Shown piece after piece: positions 50,397 through 59,900 of a stretch of DNA of 64,000 bases (the first letter of the stretch is position 1; the number at the start of each line of letters is the position of its first letter). The position numbers and the translations under genes were made by a program. The notes beneath the pieces are model-generated. The model saw nothing but the letters and a program-made list of their open reading frames with translations, made no database searches and was not told the DNA's origin. The stretch spans positions 26,522 through 90,521 of the forward strand of contig JACKAU010000023.1 in the NCBI GenBank assembly GCA_020634855.1. The letters run 5' to 3'. The stretch is from Anaerolineales bacterium. GTDB lineage: Bacteria > Chloroflexota > Anaerolineae > 4572-78 > J111.

Positions 50397-53300
50397 CTAA
50401 CTAATTTCACCGGCCACAACCGCCGCCGTAGTTAAGGGTAACACCGCGATCTGAGGCATCAATTCATAAAAACGCAGTTGAGCCAAATTGTGCAGAAACA
50501 ACCCGTTCAAATATTCATGCCAATTATGGGTTGCTCTAAGATAGGGCTTAGCCAATTGGCGAATGGCCAAAATTAGCTCAGCCGCTTTAGCCAATTCCGG
50601 CCGAGGGATAATCGCCGGCTGGCGATTGAGGGTTTGATCTAACAACGTTTTTTCAAAATTAATATACTCTGCCAGACTAAAAGGATAAGTCCATGCCATT
50701 GAAGATGCATCGTGGGCTGGCTTATCACGATTCTGCAAGATAATTTGCCGCACCTTGCCCAGCACAAACAGCCGCAGAATTGTTTCCAACCTGATAAAAT
50801 CGAACAACACATGCCCTTCCCGCACGTGATCAAAATCAATCAGCCACGCCCGACCGGCGTCGTCGATGAGGATGTTGCCGGGATGCAGATCACCGTGGAT
50901 GATAGCCCGCCGCCCATCGAGCTGTCTGTTGAGCAGGATCGGATAAATGGCCAACGGATCAGGCGTGGTTAGATCCATTTCCCGTATATGGATTATTCCG
51001 TCAGGCCGGCGCGTCATCTCCGGAAATGTATCCATCACCCGCTCCCCCACCTGTTCCAGCATATCATCGCGGCGAGCTTTAACTACGCCCCAAATATTGA
51101 CCCGATCGCCTTCCTGCAAATCGGGCTGGGGAAAATCGATTTCGGCCCGAATCCAGATTTTAGGGCCATCCTTGGTGCTGGTGAGTTTGATCTCGTCCGG
51201 CATAACCTGCGTCACTTTGAGATCGCGGATAGCGATTGGCTCGCCAATTTCAAGCCGGTTGGGCGCATTCAATATGGCTTCGGTATCGATGAGGCGGTGC
51301 TTGGCCTGACGATAGTTTTGATAGGGCGACACGGTGGCCTGAGTCAATCTCAAATGAGCCGGTAGATGCTGATCATACTCTTCGGCAAAATTGGTCAGTA
51401 ACGGTTCGCTTTGACCATACCAGCGATCATCCAACGGTTCCATCAGCCGGGTCAGCACCTGATTTAGCTCCCGGACAGAATGACCGGCATAATACTCCTC
51501 CAAATCCTGCACCGTCCCAAACGGTCGATCCCCGGCAAAGCCGTAGCTCAAGCACCCCAACTTGCCTAACTCAACCGGCCCGCGTTCCAAATTGACCGCC
51601 GTCGCCGGCAGACGACCTTTAACAAACTGCCGGTAGCGGCTGTACTCGCGCCGCAACATCGTCGCCGGGCCAATTTTTATAACTTCACGAGCCAACCCGC
51701 GACCATGATCGTCAACCGGTTGGGCCAGGATCACTTCGGTGCCGCTGAGACCGCCTTGAAACTTCTGGTCAATGTGAACTCGGGTAATGTTCGGCTGGTT
51801 GCCCTCCGTGTAAAGCTGCTTGACCACCACGCTGAAGGTATCTGAAAGTAAAATGCTGCCGCTCAATTTAATGGAAAACTGTTTACTGCTTAGCACCTGA
51901 CGCAAGTCGCGTACCAATTGGGAGGCGCTGGCCGGACGTTTGTCCGGATCCTTAGCCAGAGCTTGGAGCATGACGTGGCTGGCTGTTTCCGGTAAATGCG
52001 GGACAAAGTGAACCGGTGGGATAGGAAGATGTTCCAGATGGGCCCGGGGCAGTTGCGTGGCTGTAAACGGCGGGCGGCCGGTGATCATTTCGTAAATGAC
52101 ACAGCCAAAGGAATAAATATCGGCCCGATGATCGAGCAGTTCGCCGTCGCCGCGAACCTGCTCCGGAGCCATATATTCCAGCGTCCCGATCAAACGACCG
52201 GTTTGGGTCAACCCCGGTTGGTCCAGCAGACGGACCAAGCCAAAGTCGGATAGAAACACGCCGCCATCGTTGCCCAGCATAATATTGGCCGGCCTGACGT
52301 CCCGATGAATCATGTGGCGTTGATGCGCATAATCCAGGGCATCGGCTACTCGCGCCGCAATCCGGATAACCTCCTCCCAAGACAAAGTTCGTCCGGTGGC
52401 CTCCAGGTCGTAAAGATGTTCCTTCAGATTTTGGCCTTCGATAAACTCCATCACCATATAGGGACGGCTGTTTTCAATATCAAAATCGTAAATTTGCAAA
52501 ATATGGGGGTGACGCAAAACGGCAATCGCCCGCGCCTCTAATTTGAAACGGGCGTGAATTTCTTCATTATCGGAGGTGAGAGTAGTGCTCAACTGCTTAA
52601 TAGCCACCGGCCGCCCCAAGTGCGGATCAAACCCCCGAAAAATATCGGCTAGATTGGCTTTACCGATCATCTTTTCGACGATATACCGGCCCAAAGTTCG
52701 CTCAATTTCTTTACCCGGTGCCGATGGCGACTCAGCCGCAATCGGCGGCGGATCAAGCAGCTCGGGCTTTTTGATAATGATCGGCCGTTTGATGATCTGC
52801 TCAACCAGATACTTGAAGACCTCTTTTTGCGGCGGCGACAGAAAATTGATATACGGCTTCCATATGGATAGAACCTGCTGGCCTTTGGTCACCACATTTT
52901 TGTGAAGGACTCGACGGCAAAAAATGGGTGAAAAGAGCAGATATTTATCCTTCAGACAATAGACTAAGCCGCGTTTAACCAAGCGAGTTAGCTCCTGGTC
53001 GTACCGTTCCAGCAGGGCCGGCAGCCCAATGGCTACCTGTCGATCAAGCTGGCTCAACGCTAACCAGGTAGCTAACATTTGTTCTTGTTCATAGCAGCAG
53101 TCCAGTACATCGCCAAAATAGGCTTCCGTTTCGCGCTCTAAATCGGCTTCGATTTGGCTGACGGTACTCTCCTCGATAACTTGGCTGCTTCTGGCCCGCA
53201 GCATCAGCGACCCGGTGAGCTGCACCAGATACGGGTGATTCCCGGCCAACCGGCGCAAGTCGTCCCGCTCGGCTGGTGAAAAATCAACGCCGTACTGATC

Positions 53301-53966
53301 TAAAAGTTCGTTAACCTCATCCTGGCTAAAGGGAAAGAGCGGCACCGCCGAAAAAACGTTATCGAACGAGGAGCCGGCAAACCGGAAATCGACGCACAGC
53401 TGTTTGAGTGGGGTCCGGGTAGCGACAATCAGCGCCAGACCGCGATCCGGCCGGTTGACCAAAGCGCGGAGGTGATATAAAAACTCCGGGGCTTCCCGAT
53501 CAAGATGTTCGATCACCGCCTCAAATTCGTCCAGCATCAACACCACCAGCCGGCCGGCCTGAGCGATGTCATCGAATAAATTGCTGAGATCATAGGTATC
53601 AGGGGCAGCTTGGCTCAGCAGGTCTTGCACCTGTCGGCTAAGGAGTTCATCCCGTTTGAAGCTTTGAGCGAGGTTGCGAAGCACGAAGCGCCAAAACTTC
53701 GCCTCTCGAAACGGGATGATGTTGTGGCAGTCCAGGTAGATAAAATGACACCAATCCGGCGATAGTCCCCAACCGGCCTGAGCCTCCGGCTGCCGCAGAT
53801 AATGCAGCAGCGATGTTTTGCCCACGCGTGGGTCGCCGGACATAGCGATGCTGGTCCGAGCCGGGTTAGCCAAACTGCCTAAAATGTAGTCAACCTGATC
53901 ATAACGACCAATAAATTTGGCGGGCGGCACCGGGGCATTGTAAACAAACGGGTTACGCCCTCTCAT
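50397..53966 (-). CDS. P-loop NTPase - Ser/Thr kinase - phosphotransferase-like fusion
   Basis: A 1189-residue soluble protein (numbers here count from an alternative TTG at 53978). 1) A STAND/AAA_16-like NTPase: Walker A 'GDPRVGKTS' 48-56, Walker B 'LVVLMLDEFE' 144-153, and winged-helix-like tail to about 400. 2) A Hanks-type kinase at 428-700: K461 in 'VAIK', E481, 'HRDVRPAN' 558-565, 'DFG' 578-580, 'APEQ' 604-607; the usual catalytic-loop Lys is Arg562. 3) A C-terminal phosphotransferase (APH-like) domain from about 745 with 'EVIKIG', 'HGDLHPGN' 1028-1035 and 'IDFDH' 1047-1051, broken by an OB-like insert (938-975). The ATG overlaps the stop of the upstream giant gene as ATGA, so the two are translated together. 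Confidence 0.85.
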   Translation of the reverse strand: MRGRNPFVYNAPVPPAKFIGRYDQVDYILGSLANPARTSIAMSGDPRVGKTSLLHYLRQPEAQAGWGLSPDWCHFIYLDCHNIIPFREAKFWRFVLRNLAQSFKRDELLSRQVQDLLSQAAPDTYDLSNLFDDIAQAGRLVVLMLDEFEAVIEHLDREAPEFLYHLRALVNRPDRGLALIVATRTPLKQLCVDFRFAGSSFDNVFSAVPLFPFSQDEVNELLDQYGVDFSPAERDDLRRLAGNHPYLVQLTGSLMLRARSSQVIEESTVSQIEADLERETEAYFGDVLDCCYEQEQMLATWLALSQLDRQVAIGLPALLERYDQELTRLVKRGLVYCLKDKYLLFSPIFCRRVLHKNVVTKGQQVLSIWKPYINFLSPPQKEVFKYLVEQIIKRPIIIKKPELLDPPPIAAESPSAPGKEIERTLGRYIVEKMIGKANLADIFRGFDPHLGRPVAIKQLSTTLTSDNEEIHARFKLEARAIAVLRHPHILQIYDFDIENSRPYMVMEFIEGQNLKEHLYDLEATGRTLSWEEVIRIAARVADALDYAHQRHMIHRDVRPANIMLGNDGGVFLSDFGLVRLLDQPGLTQTGRLIGTLEYMAPEQVRGDGELLDHRADIYSFGCVIYEMITGRPPFTATQLPRAHLEHLPIPPVHFVPHLPETASHVMLQALAKDPDKRPASASQLVRDLRQVLSSKQFSIKLSGSILLSDTFSVVVKQLYTEGNQPNITRVHIDQKFQGGLSGTEVILAQPVDDHGRGLAREVIKIGPATMLRREYSRYRQFVKGRLPATAVNLERGPVELGKLGCLSYGFAGDRPFGTVQDLEEYYAGHSVRELNQVLTRLMEPLDDRWYGQSEPLLTNFAEEYDQHLPAHLRLTQATVSPYQNYRQAKHRLIDTEAILNAPNRLEIGEPIAIRDLKVTQVMPDEIKLTSTKDGPKIWIRAEIDFPQPDLQEGDRVNIWGVVKARRDDMLEQVGERVMDTFPEMTRRPDGIIHIREMDLTTPDPLAIYPILLNRQLDGRRAIIHGDLHPGNILIDDAGRAWLIDFDHVREGHVLFDFIRLETILRLFVLGKVRQIILQNRDKPAHDASSMAWTYPFSLAEYINFEKTLLDQTLNRQPAIIPRPELAKAAELILAIRQLAKPYLRATHNWHEYLNGLFLHNLAQLRFYELMPQIAVLPLTTAAVVAGEIS

Positions 53967-56900
53967 TGGCTGGCCCAACTTCTCCCTCCATCGTCCGTTC
54001 GAAAAACTCCCTTTGACGTGGCGATAAAAATGATCTGGCTATCGGCTGGGTCAACCGCAATATCCTGTACAAAGGTGCCGGTACCCACGCCGGCGTTCCA
54101 GGTGTTGAGCGACCGCCAGCTTAACCCGCCGTCGGTGCTGCGAAACAACCCTTCCCCATCAGTGGGGTTGCGATTGGTGCCGCTACCGGCATAAACCACC
54201 ATGCCATCATTAGGATCAAACACAATCGTTGAAAATTTGAGCGTGGGATTGATGGTCGATATATCCGCTCGAACCCAATCGTTGCCCAAGTTAGTACTCA
54301 AACCGAGCCGGCCTTCATCCGCTCCGGCCAAAATTTTCTCTCCGGAAATGGCCAGACTGTGAATGCTGCGGGCGCAAACTCGACACACCAAGGTCTGCCA
54401 GGGGGCCGTCACCTCGCGGGTGCCTCGCCAAAAGATTTGATCCCCTTCACCGGCTACATACACTCGATTACCCGATGGCGTGCTGGCGGCGGCGATGCCG
54501 TAGAAATCAACATTCAGAATCTGTCCCCCTTGCGCCTTGTCCAGGGTAGTCCAGGTTTGTCCACCGTCGCCACTGTGGACAATGCCCTGACCGGTCACAG
54601 CAATGATGATATCAGCGCTGTTGGGATCGGTGACAATGTCGTACACTTGGGATCTGGGCGGAATAAACGTACTGTCCCAGGTTTCACCCCCATCCTCAGA
54701 TTTGAGTACTCTGGCAAACGCACCGGCGTAGATAATCGATGAATTGGCCGGCGCTATATGCAGCCCCTCAACCGACGCTTCCTCTCGAACGGGCCGCCAA
54801 TCGATCCCGCCGTTGATGGACCGATAGATGCCTTCAGCTTGCAAAACAGCGAAGATCTCATCACTATCTTGCGGGTTTATTTCAATGCTCAGGCCTTCAC
54901 TCACCGGTAACGGAATTCGTTCCCAAGAAAAATGACGCGGTTCGCTGGTCAGGCCAATGGGTTCGACCTGGCTAATAGCGCCAAACTCAGACCGAACCAG
55001 ACTAACTTGCCACAGAACCGTACGCTCCGGCGGATCAACCTTAAGCAGCAGATCGGATGGTATATCCCAAACCGTGTCTGGAAGCAACTGGGTAAACCGC
55101 GTTTCCTGCCCGTCGCTCAGATACTCCATTTCAATCAAATAATATTGATCATCCTCAAGATCGGTTACCGGCTCCCATTCCAACTGGTGCGAACCATCCG
55201 CGCCGACGAAAACTTCGCCATCGGCCGGGCCAATAATCTCCGGAGGCGGGAAGGGCGTCGGGGTGAAGGTGGGCGTCACCGTAAAGGTCGGGGTGGGAGG
55301 CAAGGTCGGTGTTTTTGTCGGCGATGGAGTTCGGGTAGGCGTCGAAGTAGCGGTGACCACCACAATCACGGTGGCCGGAGGAACTGGTGTGGCTGTTGAA
55401 GTTGACGTTCCCGTTGGGCTAGGGGTGAGGGTGGGGCTGGGTGTGACGGTTGGCGTAGGTGTATCGGTCGGCGGCGCCATAGCTACAATAATTGGGCCCA
55501 ATGGTCCTTCTGCGCCCAGCGCCCAACCGCCGGCCAGGCATAGAAGAGAAATCAAGGTAATGATGACGACCAGACCGCCTCGCCGCTGCCAGAACCGCGT
55601 CGGAGGAGTGGCGGGAATGACCGGTTTCGGGTCGATAAATTGAGCCTCGTTGAGCCACTCTTCGGCTTTTTCGGCCTGACGCCAATTCTTAGCATGTTTT
55701 TGCCGATTGATGAATGTTAAAACAGCCTGCACCAGCGCATGGCTTAGACGTTGCTGGGTGTCATCATCTAACCGAGTTGCGGCCGAAGCCGGTTGCATTG
55801 CCCGTTCGTAAAACGGCCGGGCCAATTCGAATTCATTGTCATCGAGAAATTGCCCACCGTAAATAACCAACTCGGCGGACAATTCCGACCAAATCTCCGA
55901 ATTGTCCGGTTGGAGTTGGTGGCGCAGTTCGCCGGCGTCAACGACTTCTTTTTGGAACCCTAATCGCCGTTGCCGCTCCTGGTAGGCCCGCAGCCGACTA
56001 TCAACCTCGTTCAGCCAAACCGACTCCTCAGCAGAAAACTTTTTAGCAGCCAAATAATATTGGCCGGCGGTCTCCAGATCGCCCCGCTCTAATAAAATAT
56101 CACCGTAAGCAACATGGGTAGCGGCAATAGCGGGATAATGAGCCGGATCGATACCCAATCCTAACGCTTTATCCCAATTGGTCAGCGCATCGTGATAGGC
56201 CGTTTGAGCGGTGACCTGATCGTCTAACCCATGCCGGTAAATCTGCCCCAACCCAGCTTTGATAACGGCCAACTGCTGCCAGGCCTCAGCCCCTAGCGGG
56301 GTAATTTGCGCCCGTCGCGCTGCCGCGGAAATGGCCTTACTGTAGAATTGGACGGCTTGCTCGAAAAGCGCCATCTGCTGGGTCTCACGCCGCCACCCCC
56401 CAATGGCTTGCGCTTCGCGGTTATAATGCTCACCATGAGCCACGTAAGAGTCGGCCAGCCAGCCCTGTACAGCCGAATCTTGCGGCAGAAGATCGGCTAA
56501 AATGGTTAGCGCTTGCTCGGCCAGATTCCAGTTGGGCGGCTCAGCTTGCTCCTGCTGCAATCGAACCCCATTCAGATCATCCTTGATGCTCTTGGTCAGA
56601 AAGCTGTTGTCCACCGGAGCCTCAGCCAGGGCGCGTTTATAAATGACTTTGGCCTGAAGCAGTTGCTGTTCAAGCTCAGCCGGCGCCTCAACCTCACTCT
56701 GAACGAAACTGCGCCCCCAGGCGGCGCGCACTTCGGCCAATTGCCGCAACACCTCATCATTATTGTCCGATAGCCGGGCCAAAACGTACATCGCGTTCTC
56801 GGCAAGCTGCCATTGCGGCGGCTGTTGCTGGAGTTGCCGGAGACGGTACTGCTTAAAATCTTCTTTGAGTTGGGCCAGCAGCGTCTCTTTTTGATCAGGC

Positions 56901-59900
56901 AGGGCATCGAGGGCCTGCCGGTAATAGGTCTCAGCGGCAGCCAACTGTTCTTCGCCTGCGGCCACATCGGGCGCCGGTTGCTGTAACAGCCAATTACCGC
57001 GCTCCGAATTTAATTCGGCCAACTGCCAGCCGGTTTCATCATCATGTGGACGTAACTCTGACAAAATCTTAACCACCTGTTCAGCCTCGGTCCAGTTGGG
57101 CGGCTCGCTCTGCTGCTGCGCTATCCGGTAAGACCTTAGCTTTTGTTGAATATGGGTCACCAACGAATCATTAGGCTTAGCCAATACTTGCAAAGCCGAT
57201 TGGAAGGCATTTTTCACGTGCGCCAGATCGACCTGTGGCTGGGCTAAATACCAATCGGCCTGCGCCACAAACAGATCGGCCCGGGCTTGTTGAACCTCAT
57301 TTGTTGCATCGGGCAGAAGTTCGGCCAAGAAAGCCAGGGAGGCTTCGGCCAGACGCCAGCGGGGGGGATCAATTTGTGCTTGCTGCCGACAGTAATCGCC
57401 GATATACGTCTGGATCAAAGTTTCGAATTCTGTTTTATCACCGGGCAGCCTATCCAACGCCATTCCAAAGGATTGCTCGGCTTCGACCAGATAAGACTCA
57501 GCTTCCGCCGATTCCGCTGTTGGCTGTTCCAGCAGCCAAGCGCCTTGCGCCAAATAGGCTTCGGCCAGCCAGCGATCAACCTGGCTGTCATCAGGTAAAA
57601 GTTCGGCAAGGGTTTGCAGGGCTTGAATAACCAGTGGCCAGGCCGGAGGCGCGGCTGCTTGCTGGCGTTCCTGATAGGCCCTAAAATTTTCTTTCAAGGG
57701 AGCGACCAAGTTCTCACTCCCAGGCAGATCTTTTAAGGCGCGGCGATAAACTTCAGCCGCTTTTTGTAGCCCGTGGCGGCTCTGCACCGACGATTGGTCG
57801 GACTGAGCTAAATACCAATTGCCCTGCCTCACTCGTGTTTCGGCCAGCCAGAAATTAACGTCATCATCATCGGGCAGCAAACTGACCAGGCTATTCATCG
57901 CCTGCTCGGCCTGCTTCCAGTTGGGCGGATCGGCCTGCTCTTGCTGCAATCGATGCTGTTGAAATGATTTTTTGAGCCGAATCGCAATTTGGTCGCCAGC
58001 CTCATAAGACAAATCACTATCCAACAAAGCGCTATGGGCTAGACGAATGGCAGCCTCGAGATCAGGGATAGCCCGGCTGAGATGCCAGTCCACCTGGGCG
58101 GCCCGGGTTTGGGCCAGCTCAAAACGCGCATCCTCGTCTTCCGGAAATAAGCGATTGAGGATATCCATTGCTCGCTCAACCGACTTCCAGCGTGGAATTT
58201 TCTCCTGCTGCTCCCGATACGCCGTAAAGATCGATTTGATATGAGCGATCATATCTTGATCAGAGGTCGCATCGGTTAAGGCTCTTTCAAAGTTATCCAT
58301 CGCCAAGTCGAATCGGGATCGATCCAAATCAAGCTGGGCCAGCTTGAGCCAAATGACCGCCCGTTCTTGTGATGACACCTGGTCCGTCTCCTTGGCAAAT
58401 TGCAGGACATAGGTCATATCATCAACGGCCTGTTCGTAAGCATCCTGAGCTTCGTCCAAGCGCCCGGCGGCCAGCAGGGCATCGCCCAAATCAACTTGCG
58501 TTTCAGACAGCCAGCGGCAGGCGATCATATCATCTTGGCCTACAATCTCCACCAGGGTTTCTATTGCTTTTTTGATCGACGTCCAAGCTTCGACCGTGTT
58601 GAGCTTAGCCTGAGCCTGCCGGTAGGTTTGAAAGCCGGAGTGGATAGTGTGGCGCAGCGATTGGTTTTCGGGGGTGGACGCTAGAGCCTGTTGGTACGGT
58701 AGTTTGGCCTCAGTAATTTTATGCTGCTCCAGTAAAAATTCCCCTTGCCGGCAGAGGCTATCGATCAAACGGCTCTGATTTTCGAAACTATCGGGAAATA
58801 GTTCTACCAGCAGGTTTAGAGCGGCTTCAGCTTGGGGCCAATTATTCTGCTCTTCTTGCTGCTGGCTGTATCGTAAAATATCATTTTCAATGATCTGGCG
58901 CGGCCCATCAACCTCAGCCTCGGTTAGTAACTGCTGATAGATGGCCGCCGCCGCCGCCAACTCTTGCTGCTCCAAATGCCAGCGGGCTTTGCCCAACCGA
59001 ACTCGCAGCAAGGTTTCTTGGCTGTCCTCGGTCTTAGATATTAAGCGAGCCGCCAGCCGGCTGGCCTGTTCGGCCTCGGCCCAATTGTTGGCCTCTTCTT
59101 GGGTTCGGCTGTACTCGTCAAGCTGCTGTTTGACCTGATTTTCCAGATCGCTGTTGTCAAAACCATGTTGCAGCGCTTGTTCGTACAACGGCTCGGCGGC
59201 GGCAACACCTTCGCTCGACAAAGTGGCCTCGGCCTGCTGCCGATAGAGTTCGCTCAAACGGGCGTTGGCCAGAGGATGCTGCGAGTCTAACTCTAAAACG
59301 CGCTCATACTCTGTTCGGACCTCAGTTACTTGTCCCTCCGCTTCGAGTTGACGGCCATACTGGGCCCGAGCATCGGCCAGCCCCAGCCGAGCCTCGCGGG
59401 CTAATTGCCCGCCGAAGCGTTCCACGTAGGTGAACTCGTCGATGGCGTCCAGCAAGTTATCCTGTTTCAAACGCGTCCGCGCCAGCCAGAGACGGGCTTC
59501 GACATAGTTGGGGTTGATGCTAAGGGCTTTGCTAAAATTGTCGAGCGCCAGTTCAAGGAGGTCCTCTCGATAGGCCGCCAGACCGGCCCGGAAAAAGTCC
59601 TTGGCCGGTTCAGCCACGCCCGATCGGATCAATTCGCCGGTCACCTCTTCCAGCGAGTGCGTGCGGATGATCCAGCGCCGGACCAACTCTACGGCAAAGC
59701 GATAATGCTCTTCCAAATCGCGTTTGAGAACCTCACGATCAACTAACTGATCGGGTAGCGAGCGTAGCTCAAAATCGGGAATTTGCACGCCCCGGGCATT
59801 GCGCTGAGCAATGAGCTGATCCAATGAAGCGCCTTGACCGTTAAACTCGGGCTGGCCCAACGTGTAGAGGGTAAAGCGTTCGATCAGGGAAACCTCATCC

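Noticed and set aside
54932..55399. Plus-strand Arg/Gly-rich frame
   Set aside because: Low-complexity antisense of the Pro/Thr-rich linker of the giant protein.
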